Positions 24,438 to 34,355 of a stretch of DNA of 64,000 nt are shown in pieces. How positions within the stretch are numbered: the stretch's first letter is position 1; every line of letters begins with the position of its first letter. Origin of the DNA: Sulfidibacterium sp964456625 (GTDB lineage: Bacteria; Bacteroidota; Bacteroidia; Bacteroidales; F082); NCBI GenBank assembly GCA_964456625.1, contig CAYWBO010000004.1, positions 19,372 to 83,371 of the forward strand. The letters run 5' to 3'. Under the pieces are notes generated by a model, which worked only from the letters and a program-made list of their open reading frames with translations, was not told where the DNA came from and did no database searches. A program made the translations under genes and the position numbers.

Positions 24438-26864
24438 ATGAAAAAAATTCTATTCGTTTTTATCGCATTTTTTCTCCCCTTCCCCATGATGGCACAACAA
24501 AAGCAAGGAAAGAGCCTGGGCAATTTCGAAAGACTTAATAAAAAAGGACAGGTTTTCACATTCAAAACCACGGATGGTACAGCAAGGGTCACACTTTTCA
24601 GCCCTACAATCTTTAAAATCTCCCTCTGGGATAAAACATACCGTGATTTGCCCTCCTACGCAGTCATAGCAATGCCAGAAAAGGTAGACTTTACCTTCCG
24701 GGAAAATAAAGATGACTTTATCATCAGGACCGATTCTTTGGAACTTCAGATCACAAAGTCCCCATTGAGATTCACCTTTAAAACTCCTGATGGAAAAGTC
24801 ATCAATCAGGACGATCCGATGGGAACCTACTGGTTAAACGGGAAACTTTTCTGTTTTAAAAAGCTTTTTACTGATGAAAAATTCATTGGTTTGGGAGAGA
24901 AAACCGGCAACCTGAACCGAAGAGGATCTGCCTACACCAACTGGAACACCGACAATCCGAATTACGAAAATTGGAGCGACCCGTTATATTCCACCATTCC
25001 TTTTTACATGGGCATTCATAACGGGCTGAATTATGGCATTTTTGTGGATAACACCACCAAGAGTGTTTTCAATTTTGGGGCCGGAAATAACCGTTTTTCC
25101 TATTTCTCAGTAGACGACGGTCAGGTAAGTTATTATTTCATTTATAACCAGCATGTATCCGGGATTCTTAAAGACTACACACACCTTACCGGACGCATCA
25201 AGATGCCGCCCATTTGGGGATTGGGATTTCAACAATGCCGTTGGGCGTATTATCCTGACAAAGAAGTTATGGAAGTTGCCAATACTTTCCGTGACAAGCA
25301 TATCCCGCTGGACGTCATCTATCTTGACATCAAATACATGGATGCCTATAAAGTCTTTACCTGGAGTCCGGAAGGTTTTCCGCATCCGGCACAACTTGTT
25401 GAGAATTTAAAGAAAATGGGCATTCATACGGTCGTCATTATCGACCCCGGGATAAAAGTCGAAAAAGGATATAAAGTTTATGATGAAGGCGTAAAGAACA
25501 ATTATTTCATCAAATATCCTGATGGTACCAACTACACCGGACAGGTGTGGCCGGGTTGGTGCAACTTCCCGGATTTTACCAATCCTGAGGTCAGAACCTG
25601 GTGGGGAGAACAATTTAAAACACTGGTTGACAAAGGAGTATCCGGGTTCTGGAACGACATGAATGAAATTGCTACCTGGGGAAAAGATGTGCCGCCCATC
25701 ATTCAAATGGATTGGGAAGGAAAACATGTTTCCTACCTTACCGGCAAGAATGTTTACGGAATGCAAATGGCACGGGCCACTTACGAAGGAGCCCGGAAAC
25801 TCATGGACGGCAAACGCCCGCTGGTGATAACCCGGGCCGGATATGCCGGTTTACAACGCTATACGGCTATTTGGACCGGCGACAACCATGCCACCGACGA
25901 CCATATGTTATTGGGTATCCGGTTGGTAAACAGCTTTGGATTGTCCGGCGTTCCGTTCACCGGTGATGACGTGGGAGGCTTTCAGGGAAATGCCACGCCC
26001 GAACTTTATGCAAGATGGGTGAGCATCGGTACTTTTTGCCCCTTTTTCAGAGTACACTCGACTCTTAACTCCGACAGATCAGAACCCTGGTCATACGGAG
26101 AAGCCACAAGGGCACTGGCTACTCATTTTATTGATTTGCGATATCACCTAATTCCTTATATTTATTCAGCATTTTATGAAGCTTCCCAAAACGGAATGCC
26201 GGTGCAGAGAAGCCTGAGCATTGAATACACAAAGGACACCGCCATTTACAATCCGGAATATGACAATCAGTATTTGTTCGGCCCCTCATTGTTGGTAATT
26301 CCGGCAAGAAGTACTCAGGAGGCCGTAAAAGCTTATCTCCCGAAAGGAAAATGGTATTCATTTTACACGGATCAGAAATTCAACGGAAAGAAGGCATTCT
26401 TAACGCCCAGCCCGCTGAACAAACTGCCGGTTTTTGTGAAAGCCGGTGCCATCATTCCGATTCAGAAACTGGTCCAGAACACAGGCGAAAATCCGGGTGA
26501 CACCCTGGAAATTCATATTTACGCCGGAGACGGAGACACCCATTATGTGTATTATGAAGACGACGGGGCTACTTATAACTATGAAAAAGGAGACTATTTC
26601 AAACGGGAAATAACTTATGAAGGTAACAAGCGGAAGATTGTCCTCAACGCGCCTGAAGGCTCTTTCCAAACAAAGTTCAAAGTTTTGCGCTTTGTTTTCC
26701 ACGGATTTGGGAATTCCGTCAGGAAGGTTTTTGTAAATGGAACGGCAAAAACGCCGGGAACAAGCCCAAAATCTTTATATTTGGCTAAATATCAAAATCC
26801 TGATGACGGCATTCTGACTTTTACATGTCCAAACAATGATCAAAAAATAGTGCTCAACTGGTAA
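24438..26864 (+). CDS. GH31 alpha-glucosidase (periplasmic)
   Basis: 808-aa glycoside hydrolase with signal peptide (MKKILFVFIAFFLPFPMMAQ). It has the N-terminal galactose-mutarotase-like domain (LGEKTGNLNRRGSAYTNWNTD) and the (beta/alpha)8 barrel. The catalytic nucleophile is Asp407 in GFWNDMNEIATWG and the general acid Asp482 in WTGDNHATDDHM. Downstream are beta-sandwich domains (YVYYEDDGATYNYEKGDYF). It probably releases glucose from maltooligosaccharides, as SusB-like helpers do. It lacks a T9SS domain and so is likely periplasmic. It is 13 bp from the next gene and probably co-transcribed. Confidence 0.95.
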   Translation: MKKILFVFIAFFLPFPMMAQQKQGKSLGNFERLNKKGQVFTFKTTDGTARVTLFSPTIFKISLWDKTYRDLPSYAVIAMPEKVDFTFRENKDDFIIRTDSLELQITKSPLRFTFKTPDGKVINQDDPMGTYWLNGKLFCFKKLFTDEKFIGLGEKTGNLNRRGSAYTNWNTDNPNYENWSDPLYSTIPFYMGIHNGLNYGIFVDNTTKSVFNFGAGNNRFSYFSVDDGQVSYYFIYNQHVSGILKDYTHLTGRIKMPPIWGLGFQQCRWAYYPDKEVMEVANTFRDKHIPLDVIYLDIKYMDAYKVFTWSPEGFPHPAQLVENLKKMGIHTVVIIDPGIKVEKGYKVYDEGVKNNYFIKYPDGTNYTGQVWPGWCNFPDFTNPEVRTWWGEQFKTLVDKGVSGFWNDMNEIATWGKDVPPIIQMDWEGKHVSYLTGKNVYGMQMARATYEGARKLMDGKRPLVITRAGYAGLQRYTAIWTGDNHATDDHMLLGIRLVNSFGLSGVPFTGDDVGGFQGNATPELYARWVSIGTFCPFFRVHSTLNSDRSEPWSYGEATRALATHFIDLRYHLIPYIYSAFYEASQNGMPVQRSLSIEYTKDTAIYNPEYDNQYLFGPSLLVIPARSTQEAVKAYLPKGKWYSFYTDQKFNGKKAFLTPSPLNKLPVFVKAGAIIPIQKLVQNTGENPGDTLEIHIYAGDGDTHYVYYEDDGATYNYEKGDYFKREITYEGNKRKIVLNAPEGSFQTKFKVLRFVFHGFGNSVRKVFVNGTAKTPGTSPKSLYLAKYQNPDDGILTFTCPNNDQKIVLNW

Positions 26865-26877
26865 AAAATCGAATATC

Positions 26878-28278
26878 ATGAAAAACAAATTTTTTTCAAT
26901 ATTTTCGCCGACTTTAATGGGATTGCTTCTGGCAGCATTCACATTAAATGCACAAACTGTTAACAATCAAAAAGAAAAAATGAACGAACCCCTCATAACT
27001 CAGGTGAAACATCCTGTCTGGAGCATCAAGGCAAACATCTATGAAGTAAACATCCGACAATATACGCCCGAAGGGACTTTCAAAGCCTTCGAAGCCAGCC
27101 TGCCGCGACTGGAGAAAATGGGTGTAAAGATTTTATGGATCATGCCTGTTAATCCTATCGGAGAAAAAAACCGGAAGGGCGGCGAAGGAAGCCTTGGAAG
27201 CTATTATTCGGTAAAGAATTACACGGAAGTCAATCCTCATTTTGGAACGTTGCAGGATTTTAAAGATCTGGTAGCTGATGCTCACAAAAGGGGAATGCAC
27301 GTGATCCTTGACTGGGTTGCCAACCATACGGCATGGGACAATCCGTGGGCCACAGAACATCCCGACTGGTATAAACATAACGACAAGGGAGAACTTGTTT
27401 CTCCGTTCGACTGGACAGACGTTATTCAGCTGAATTACAAAAATCAGCAGCTTCGCAAGGCCATGATCGACGCCATGAAATACTGGGTGAAAAATGCGGA
27501 TATCGATGGCTTTCGCTGCGATGTTGCAGGCATGGTTCCAGTAGATTTCTGGGACGAAGCCCGCAAAGAACTGGATGCCATCAAACCGGTTTTCATGCTG
27601 GCTGAAGATGAAGACAACACGGCCCTCATGAAAAATGCTTTCGATATGAATTATACCTGGAAAATGCTGAAACTTGACAATGCTATTGCCCAGGGAAAAC
27701 AGCATGCATCTGATCTGTGGGGATATATGAAATGGGAAAATGAGACATACGGTCCCAATGTTTACCGGATGTATTTTACCAGCAACCACGACGAAAATAC
27801 ATGGAGCGGAACGGCTTTTGAACGGCTGGGTGACGCTTTTAAAGCTTTTACGGTAATGGATTACACCATTCCCGGTTTTCCGTTGATTTACAATGGGGAA
27901 GAAGCCGGAAGCAACAAAAGACTTCGCTTTTTCACCAAAGACACCATCGACTGGAGTCATAATACGTACGAAGACTTTTATACTACACTTAACAAGTTCA
28001 AAGCAGAGAATCAGGCCCTGTGGAACGGTTCTGAAGGTGGAAAACTGGTTCCGCTTTCAAAAGGAATCAACCAGTCCGTATTCGCATTTTATCGCGAAAA
28101 AGGAGACAACCAGGTAGTTGTAATTCTGAATTTGAGCCCGACCGCACAGGAATTTAAAGTTGAAAACCAAGCGATTCAAGGAAAATATCACGAATTATTC
28201 AGCGGTCAAAAAATCCGTATCCACAGCGATTGGGTTTTCAAGCTGAAACCCTGGCATTATGTTGTTTTATACAAATAA
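26878..28278 (+). CDS. GH13 alpha-amylase family enzyme
   Basis: 466-aa secreted glycosidase. Signal peptide about residues 1-25 (..LAAFTLNAQ). GH13 motifs: region I DWVANHT, region II DGFRCDVAG (nucleophile Asp), region III MLAEDED (acid Glu), region IV TSNHDENT (Asp). The protein is compact with a short C-terminal beta domain (WVFKLKPWHYVVLYK). It is expected to hydrolyse alpha-1,4-glucan oligosaccharides in the periplasm. It is second gene after the GH31 gene and upstream of the LacI-type regulator. Confidence 0.93.
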   Translation: MKNKFFSIFSPTLMGLLLAAFTLNAQTVNNQKEKMNEPLITQVKHPVWSIKANIYEVNIRQYTPEGTFKAFEASLPRLEKMGVKILWIMPVNPIGEKNRKGGEGSLGSYYSVKNYTEVNPHFGTLQDFKDLVADAHKRGMHVILDWVANHTAWDNPWATEHPDWYKHNDKGELVSPFDWTDVIQLNYKNQQLRKAMIDAMKYWVKNADIDGFRCDVAGMVPVDFWDEARKELDAIKPVFMLAEDEDNTALMKNAFDMNYTWKMLKLDNAIAQGKQHASDLWGYMKWENETYGPNVYRMYFTSNHDENTWSGTAFERLGDAFKAFTVMDYTIPGFPLIYNGEEAGSNKRLRFFTKDTIDWSHNTYEDFYTTLNKFKAENQALWNGSEGGKLVPLSKGINQSVFAFYREKGDNQVVVILNLSPTAQEFKVENQAIQGKYHELFSGQKIRIHSDWVFKLKPWHYVVLYK

Positions 28279-28389
28279 CAGCGTTCAACAAAAAAAGAGC
28301 TGATCACTTATTTGTTTATCAACAGGTTAATTAATTTCCCCTGCGATAGAAATTTGAAAATAATATTTTGCAAAAGTTTATGAAAATGA

Positions 28390-28436
28390 AAATGTAAATA
28401 CAGTTGTTTACATTTCAAAAATTTACAGTATTTTCG
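28390..28436 (+). promoter_or_regulatory. Inverted-repeat operator and promoter of the LacI-type regulator
   Basis: Arms AAATGTAAA (28390-28398) and TTTACATTT (28407-28415) with an 8-bp spacer. They are followed by a -7-like TATTTTCG at 28429-28436. The operator sits in the -20 to -45 zone, as expected for autoregulation or another repressor. Confidence 0.55.
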
Positions 28437-28451
28437 TTGTCTAAAGATGCT

Positions 28452-29459
28452 ATGAAAAAACAAGTTACCATAAAAGACATTGCTGAAAAACTTGGACTTT
28501 CGGTTTCCACAGTTTCGAGAGCGCTTAAAGACCATCCCGACATCAGTCTGAAGACCAGGGAGGCCGTAAAACAACTGGCTAAATTGCTGGGTTACAAGCC
28601 CAATCTGATTGCGTTGAATCTGAAAAACAGCAAGACCAATACGATCGGACTTTTGATTCCGGAGACACAACATTACTTCTTTTCGACCATCATCAACGGG
28701 ATCGAAGAAGTTGCCTACGAAAACAATTACAACGTAATGGTTTTCCAGTCCAACGAATCTTACCTGCGCGAAGTACTGAATACCCAAACATTACTCTCCA
28801 ACAGGGTGGATGGAATTCTTGCATCTTTTTCCAAGGAAACCCGTGACTTTGCTCATTTCCAACAGATCATAGAGAACGAAATTCCACTTGTTTTTTACGA
28901 CCGGATCGTGAAAGGTATGCATGCCGATACGGTTTCTGTGGATGATTATACCGGAGCCTATCAGGCTGTTTGTCATCTGATTGAACGCGGATGTAAACGC
29001 GTGGCCATCTATTCTGCACCACAGCATTTGCTGATCGGACAAAATCGCATGAAGGGATACAGGGATGCCCTTGAAAAATATGGGATGCCTTTCACCAACG
29101 ATCTCGTTTATCCCTGCGATACTTACGACGATTCCATCAAGATCTCAAGAAGCGTACTGAAGAAAAAAGACCGTCCTGACGGGATATTCACCGTCAACGA
29201 CATGACGGCTTTGGGTGCTATGAAAGTGGCCCGTCAGCTGAAGATCGAGATCCCGGAAGATTTGAAAATTGTCGGTTTTGAAAACAGCCTCAGCGCTTCC
29301 ATTTGCGATCCTGAATTATCCACGGTCGATCAGTTTGGATTCTCCATGGGAAAGACCGCAACCCGGATCCTGCTCAGAAGAATTCAGGAAGACGTGTATG
29401 ATTACGAACCGGAGCACGTTGTCATCAAGACCCAGTTCATCGAAAGGGGCACCAGCTAG
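28452..29459 (+). CDS. LacI-family transcriptional regulator
   Basis: 335-aa DNA-binding regulator. The start at 28452 (MKKQVTIKDIAEKLGLSVST) is preferred over one 48 bp upstream, which precedes the promoter. The HTH and hinge helix are at residues 3-55 (STVSRALKDHPDISLKTR), followed by a periplasmic-binding-protein-like sensor domain (TIGLLIPETQHYFFSTIING ... IFTVNDMTALGAMKVARQL). Sitting amid GH31 and GH13 genes, it is the best candidate to bind the GCAAACGTTTG operators in this window. The effector is unknown, plausibly maltose or a maltooligosaccharide. Confidence 0.95.
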   Translation: MKKQVTIKDIAEKLGLSVSTVSRALKDHPDISLKTREAVKQLAKLLGYKPNLIALNLKNSKTNTIGLLIPETQHYFFSTIINGIEEVAYENNYNVMVFQSNESYLREVLNTQTLLSNRVDGILASFSKETRDFAHFQQIIENEIPLVFYDRIVKGMHADTVSVDDYTGAYQAVCHLIERGCKRVAIYSAPQHLLIGQNRMKGYRDALEKYGMPFTNDLVYPCDTYDDSIKISRSVLKKKDRPDGIFTVNDMTALGAMKVARQLKIEIPEDLKIVGFENSLSASICDPELSTVDQFGFSMGKTATRILLRRIQEDVYDYEPEHVVIKTQFIERGTS

Positions 29460-29518
29460 ACCTTATCGGGAGCCTTATCAGACCGAACATTCAGTCATAT
29501 CTTCTTAAAAACACAGAC

Positions 29519-29552
29519 ATTCCTGCTAAATTTAGCAGGAATTGTTGTTTTA
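29519..29552 (+). terminator. Terminator of the LacI-type regulator gene
   Basis: 24-bp perfect palindrome with half ATTCCTGCTAAA, followed by TGTTGTTTTA, 60 bp after the stop codon. Confidence 0.85.
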
Positions 29553-29569
29553 TGCGGTGAAAACACGTG

Positions 29570-29805
29570 AATCTCAGATTGATAAATCTATAATTGCAAA
29601 CGTTTTAAATAGGTTATCTCGCAACAGGTCCGGGGTAAAATCCGTTATTATTATCCATTGGCATTGGAAAAGCGTATAATTTGGGTTTTTTATGCCGACC
29701 TTTGGTTTTGAATTCTTGAGGGAGACTTTGAGAATTTGGTCGCTCGCAAGCCAACGATCAATTTCTTTAACGGTTTGTAGAGAGATAAGCTGTAATTGTC
29801 CATTC
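29570..29805. other. Non-coding stretch with a lone GCAAACGTTTT site
   Basis: About 235 bp between two terminators. GCAAACGTTTT at 29596-29606 resembles the operators found before the amylase genes, but no start codon or promoter lies beside it. A 77-codon minus-strand frame here has no recognisable homology or context and I do not call it a gene. Confidence 0.4.
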
Positions 29806-29836
29806 AAAAAGCCCTGAATCCTTCAGGGTTTTTTGT
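29806..29836 (+). terminator. Second terminator downstream of regulator
   Basis: CCCTGAA / TTCAGGG stem with a 3-nt loop (29812-29828) followed by TTTTTTGTTTT on the plus strand. Its left A-run could also stop minus-strand transcripts. Confidence 0.8.
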
Positions 29837-29862
29837 TTTATACAGATTCCCTATTTCAGAGG

Positions 29863-29899
29863 ACAAAAAAAATCCGGAAACCTGACGATTCCCGGATTT
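29863..29899 (-). terminator. Terminator of the T9SS amylase gene
   Basis: Minus-strand AAATCCGG ... CCGGATTT stem followed by a run of Ts, 20 bp after the stop codon at 29920. Confidence 0.82.
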
Positions 29900-29919
29900 A
29901 AAACAAAATTCTCAATTAA

Positions 29920-32754
29920 CTATTGAATCATCAGCTTTTTCACCTGACGGTTATTTTCCGTGTTCACAACCACGAAATAAAGCCCCTGGCCTATTCCGCT
30001 CACGTTGAAATCCAGTGTATTTATCCCCTGATTAAATCTTCCGTTATAGAAGGTTTTGATCATCCTGCCTGTAAGATCATACAACGAGATCATACCGCTG
30101 GTGGCCGATTGCATGTTAACCTTCAACTGTAGGTTGCTGGAAGCAGGATTCGGGTAAACCTGGAATCCGGACAGATCGTTACCAATGGTATGCTCCTGGG
30201 TCGCTAAAATGAAATCAGGCGGGGTGAGTCGTTTGGTGGTATAGATATGATATTCACCGGGCTGGAGCGTAATCGGTGCATCCACGTTAGTTACCGTGAT
30301 CGAATCACCAGAGAAGTAATCATACCATTTTCCGGTCTGCTGGAACGAAGGATCGATACTGCCTGAAACCACATCAAAATTGCCGATAATGTCCACATCC
30401 ATGGAAGTGTCGCTCAGCTGGATGCTTTTCAACAAACTACCGGATCCTACTTTCATGGTAAAGTTGGCAGTCTGGAAAACAGGCTGTGTTTCCTTCAAAT
30501 GAATTAACGCCGACCAGACACCATAGAGATGTTTCCTGTCGGGATCGTTGTAATAATCCCACCGGATGGGTTTCAGATCCGTACGACAGTTGCTGCTGGT
30601 GGTACCATTTGAACAGGTATTGATGGAATAATCATATCCAAGCTCACCAAACATCCAGATCATTTTTGGCCCAGGTACCGTAAAGAAGAAAGCCCCGGCT
30701 TCTTCCATACGCTTCAACGCCGTAGTGGTGTCTTGCACGTTATAATTGCCGGATGAGTTTCCATAGGTTTCGTTTTTATACATCAGGCGTTCTTCATCGT
30801 GGCTTTCCATGTAACCCACCACCCCGGAAGGATTTGTAAATCCGTCTTGCTTGTAAGATACGCCGGAGAAATCAGACGATGGATTGGTAGCATAACCCAT
30901 GGTCGACTGCGCATAGGGAGAATTTTCGTTGCCCCACACCGACATTCCGTATTTCGTCAAAACCTGCTCTTCAGAAGATGCAGTAAAGAGTTCCAGAATA
31001 TCATATGCTTTGGGATGAAATTCCTTGATATGATCATACATGTGCTCCAGATGCCGGATCCGTGAAGTATCATAAGGCGTACCTTCACCAGGGGTATTGG
31101 TAAATCCCTTGGCAAAATCAAACCGGAAACCATCCACTTTGTATTCTGTCAACCAGTAATTACAAACACTGTCCATTAATTCCACCGTCTGGGGACTGTC
31201 GTAATTAAAGTCATTTCCGTAAGAATAGGAGGTATTCGGGGAAACGGTATTGAACCAGGGGTTGTTTGCCGCAGGGCGGTTATTAACCGGATCCCAATAC
31301 ATCATGGCCAGTGGACTCGTATTGTACTGATGGTTCAATACAACGTCCATAATGACGGCGATGCCATTGGCATGACATGAATCTATCAAGGCTTTATAGG
31401 TGTTTTTAGGCCCGTAGTATTTATCTACAGCAAAATAGTAATTCGGATTATACCCCCAACTGATATTTCCCTCAAACTCGCTCACCGGCATTAGCTCAAT
31501 GGCATTGATACCCAACCGTTTCAGATAACCCAAAGTATCAATAACATCCGTAAAGGTATGGCCATCGGTAAAGTCTCCCACCCAAAGCTCATAAATTACC
31601 AAATTCTGTTCCTTGGGCGGTGTGAAATTGGTGGTCTTCCACTGGTAGGGAGTCTGTCCCGTCTCCAGCACTGTTGCAATACCTGAAGTTTTTCCCTGAG
31701 GATAAGCGATCAGATTCGGATAGGTGGCACTCGTAATATAGGAATCGTTCCACGGATCGCTTACCTGATCCGCATAAGGATCGCCCACGCGGATCGTATC
31801 GTCAATATCGTACTGAAAAATATATTGTTTCTTGGGGGTCAGGTGTGTGATCGTGAGCCAGTATCGGTCATTATCCGGCGTTTCTTTCATCTGATAAGTT
31901 GTATCGTATTCCCAGTTATTAAAATCACCGATCACAAAAACATGATTTTTATACGGAGCGTAAAGACATAGTGTAACCGTGGTATCATTAATATAATTGA
32001 TCCCGTCTCTGATTCCAGACGGCAAAGCTTCCACTTTGTTGGGGCTGAGCACATAATAATAAGCTGAATCATACACTTTCTTGCCGGCGCTGTCGGCCCG
32101 TGCCAGAATCGTATGCTTTCCGGCAGCTGTCGCCGTAATGGTCTTCGAGAAACTACTTCCCGTATCCGCCACGATCGTTTTGTTATCAATGATCAAGAAT
32201 GTAGAATCGGCGCTGGTGCTGGCCCACTTAATTTGAACCGTATCGTTCAATTTTACAACTGCAGGACTTGTAAAGGTAGGGGTACTAATTTTCACATTCA
32301 GATCGGCACCCTTATAGACGGCATAAAAAATATCTTTTCCACCTACATCCCTACCGGTGACCGAACCTGTAGAATTACGGAAAACAAACGCCAGGCTGTC
32401 AATGGTTTCGCCAGACGGAACTCCATAAAAAGCACGAATAGAAGGACCTATTTTTAGCTGCCATAAATTCGTCCCAACCTTTGTTAATTTACATGCAGGG
32501 ATATTCGTGGACCATGCAGCTTTAACATAGCGCCAATCACTGGTTGAAGTACTTTTATTGGTAATCACACCCGTATGGGCATAAACATCTGTCCCGGAAT
32601 AGTTCATCAATCCTTTATCTCCCTGATCTGCATGAAAGGTAATGGTAACAGAATCGTTTGCCGTGGGAAACGCCGGGCTACATGTAACAACCTGCGCGCG
32701 CAATGCAAATCCTGCCAGACACAACAAAATAAACAGTGTAAATTTTTTTATCAT
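29920..32754 (-). CDS. Secreted GH13 amylase/pullulanase-like enzyme with T9SS sorting domain
   Basis: 944-aa multi-domain enzyme. Signal peptide MIKKFTLFILLCLAGFALRA, then two N-terminal beta domains. An E-set/CBM48-like module (LYAPYKNHVFVIGDFNNWEY, about 280-350) precedes the GH13 barrel, with VIMDVVLNHQ, VDGFRFDFAKG (nucleophile Asp), DILELFTAS (acid Glu) and YMESHDEERL (Asp). The C-terminus is a type A T9SS domain (FQVYPNPASSNLQLKV ... GLYFVVVNTENN). It should act on starch or glycogen at the cell surface. The start at 32754 is fixed by the TATATTTG promoter at 32785-32792, which overlaps the longer reading frame. Confidence 0.94.
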   Translation of the reverse strand: MIKKFTLFILLCLAGFALRAQVVTCSPAFPTANDSVTITFHADQGDKGLMNYSGTDVYAHTGVITNKSTSTSDWRYVKAAWSTNIPACKLTKVGTNLWQLKIGPSIRAFYGVPSGETIDSLAFVFRNSTGSVTGRDVGGKDIFYAVYKGADLNVKISTPTFTSPAVVKLNDTVQIKWASTSADSTFLIIDNKTIVADTGSSFSKTITATAAGKHTILARADSAGKKVYDSAYYYVLSPNKVEALPSGIRDGINYINDTTVTLCLYAPYKNHVFVIGDFNNWEYDTTYQMKETPDNDRYWLTITHLTPKKQYIFQYDIDDTIRVGDPYADQVSDPWNDSYITSATYPNLIAYPQGKTSGIATVLETGQTPYQWKTTNFTPPKEQNLVIYELWVGDFTDGHTFTDVIDTLGYLKRLGINAIELMPVSEFEGNISWGYNPNYYFAVDKYYGPKNTYKALIDSCHANGIAVIMDVVLNHQYNTSPLAMMYWDPVNNRPAANNPWFNTVSPNTSYSYGNDFNYDSPQTVELMDSVCNYWLTEYKVDGFRFDFAKGFTNTPGEGTPYDTSRIRHLEHMYDHIKEFHPKAYDILELFTASSEEQVLTKYGMSVWGNENSPYAQSTMGYATNPSSDFSGVSYKQDGFTNPSGVVGYMESHDEERLMYKNETYGNSSGNYNVQDTTTALKRMEEAGAFFFTVPGPKMIWMFGELGYDYSINTCSNGTTSSNCRTDLKPIRWDYYNDPDRKHLYGVWSALIHLKETQPVFQTANFTMKVGSGSLLKSIQLSDTSMDVDIIGNFDVVSGSIDPSFQQTGKWYDYFSGDSITVTNVDAPITLQPGEYHIYTTKRLTPPDFILATQEHTIGNDLSGFQVYPNPASSNLQLKVNMQSATSGMISLYDLTGRMIKTFYNGRFNQGINTLDFNVSGIGQGLYFVVVNTENNRQVKKLMIQ

Positions 32755-32784
32755 CCTCAAACTTTTAGTCCAAAATAAGCATTC

Positions 32785-32792
32785 CAAATATA
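32785..32792 (-). promoter_or_regulatory. Promoter -7 box of the T9SS amylase
   Basis: CAAATATA on plus, TATATTTG on minus, 31 bp upstream of the start at 32754. Confidence 0.65.
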
Positions 32793-32899
32793 ATCATTCT
32801 GAGCAGTGAAATCAAGAACGCATCTCCCTTTTCAGTAAATTTTACTCCTCCGCCACTATCGATTGCTCTCTTTGCAAAGTTACTTATAAAACAGGCCAA

Positions 32900-32997
32900 A
32901 ACTTAGTGATACTTCATAAATTACATTTAATTTACATCCTGCTTTTGGTGCAGATCAAATTCATCTAATGCAAACGTTTGAAGAAATACACTAAGTC
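32900..32997 (-). promoter_or_regulatory. Operator cluster upstream of the T9SS amylase
   Basis: GCAAACGTTTGA (32970-32981) is a LacI-family-type palindrome shared with the 42522 and 50121 regions. Flanking it are AACTTAGTGATA (32900-32911) and ATACACTAAGTC (32986-32997). The latter is the exact complement of GACTTAGTGTAT at 42569-42580. The cluster is 110-210 bp upstream of the -7 box. Confidence 0.6.
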
Positions 32998-33047
32998 CTG
33001 GATATCACCCGAAATTTCACAGGAACCTTTTTCCAGCCTTAAAGAAT

Positions 33048-34337
33048 TTATCGGCGCAGAAGAAATTGCTTCAAATCATCCTCACTATTGGAAATCTCTA
33101 TAGACAATTTCTCTTTTTCCAAACTGGTCCTCAATTGTTCCGGTATTTCAACCTTCACCGGCAAAGCCTGCTCCACCGTTTCCCGGAACTTTGCCGGATG
33201 GGCGGTTTCTAGAAATATACCGCATACATCATGATGCTTCATGTAAACTGACAGTCCCAGATGAGCCACTGCACCGTGGGGATCAAGAATATAACCATAC
33301 TTCCTGAAGATATGTTTCATCTCCAACAGGGTCTCCTGATCCGTAAAACTCGTCGCTGAAATATCGACTTTCATCTCCGGCAAAGAGCTACCGTACATTT
33401 CCAGCATCCGGGCAAAATTGCTGGGATCGCCCACATCCATGGCATTGGAAATGGTGGCGACGGAAGGGCGCGGCCGGAAAATGCCGGTTGAGAAATATTC
33501 AGGGACCACGTCATTGCGATTGGCCGAAGCAATGAAACGACTTACCGGAAGTCCGGATTTTTTGGCAATGAGCCCGGCCGTCAGATTCCCGTAATTTCCA
33601 CTGGGCACGGAAATCACCAACGGTTCGGAATGGTTTTTCAACTGTCTGTAAGCATAAAAGAAATACACTGCCTGGGGTAAGAGCCGGGCAATATTGATGG
33701 AATTAGCCGAAGACAGAAACATTTTTGATTTTAGTTCGGAATCGACAAAAGCCGCTTTTACCATCCGCTGGCAGTCGTCGAAGGTTCCTTTTACCTCCAG
33801 CGCCGTGATATTCCCGCCCAGCGTGGTAAATTGCTTTTCCTGTATGTTGCTGACCTGATTCTTAGGATACAACACTACGACATCTATTCCTTCCACATGA
33901 TAAAAACCCTGAGCTACGGCACTGCCCGTATCCCCGGATGTCGCCACCAGAATTGTGACTTTTGACCGGTTTGTGAACCCGGATAAAAACCGGGCCATCG
34001 TTCTCGCTCCCACATCCTTGAAAGCCATGGTGGGACCATGAAAAAGTTCCAAAGCATATTCGTCTTTTTCAAGTTCCACCAGCGGAATATCAAAATTCAA
34101 AGCTTCTTCCAGCAATGATCTTAGTGCAACATCGGATAAGTCATTACCGACATAAGGTTTCAGGAATTCAAAAGCGATTTCAGGAAGTGACAGATCCCTG
34201 AGTTTTTCAAAAAAAGAAGCAGGGAGTTCCGGGATATTTTCCGGATAAAAGAGACCCCGGTCATCTGCAAGTCCTTGTATGACAGCTTCTCTAAAAGAAA
34301 CAGGTTCGGTATTATGATTGGTACTGAAGAATTTCAT
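33048..34337 (-). CDS. thrC: Threonine synthase
   Basis: PLP enzyme converting O-phosphohomoserine to threonine; 429 aa from the preferred start at 34337 (MKFFSTNHNTEPVSFREAV). An in-frame ATG 9 bp upstream is possible. LFHGPTMAFKDVGARTMARF carries the PLP-binding Lys. ATSGDTGSAVAQGFY and ISVPSGNYGNLTAGL are the phosphate-binding loops. It is the last gene of the thrA-thrB-thrC operon, 18 bp after thrB. Confidence 0.97.
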   Translation of the reverse strand: MKFFSTNHNTEPVSFREAVIQGLADDRGLFYPENIPELPASFFEKLRDLSLPEIAFEFLKPYVGNDLSDVALRSLLEEALNFDIPLVELEKDEYALELFHGPTMAFKDVGARTMARFLSGFTNRSKVTILVATSGDTGSAVAQGFYHVEGIDVVVLYPKNQVSNIQEKQFTTLGGNITALEVKGTFDDCQRMVKAAFVDSELKSKMFLSSANSINIARLLPQAVYFFYAYRQLKNHSEPLVISVPSGNYGNLTAGLIAKKSGLPVSRFIASANRNDVVPEYFSTGIFRPRPSVATISNAMDVGDPSNFARMLEMYGSSLPEMKVDISATSFTDQETLLEMKHIFRKYGYILDPHGAVAHLGLSVYMKHHDVCGIFLETAHPAKFRETVEQALPVKVEIPEQLRTSLEKEKLSIEISNSEDDLKQFLLRR

Positions 34338-34355
34338 GAATGACAAAAGTTTTAA

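Noticed and set aside
29574..29807. 77-codon minus-strand frame between two terminators
   Set aside because: Sequence has no recognisable motif or plausible promoter and lies between convergent genes; kept only as intergenic DNA.
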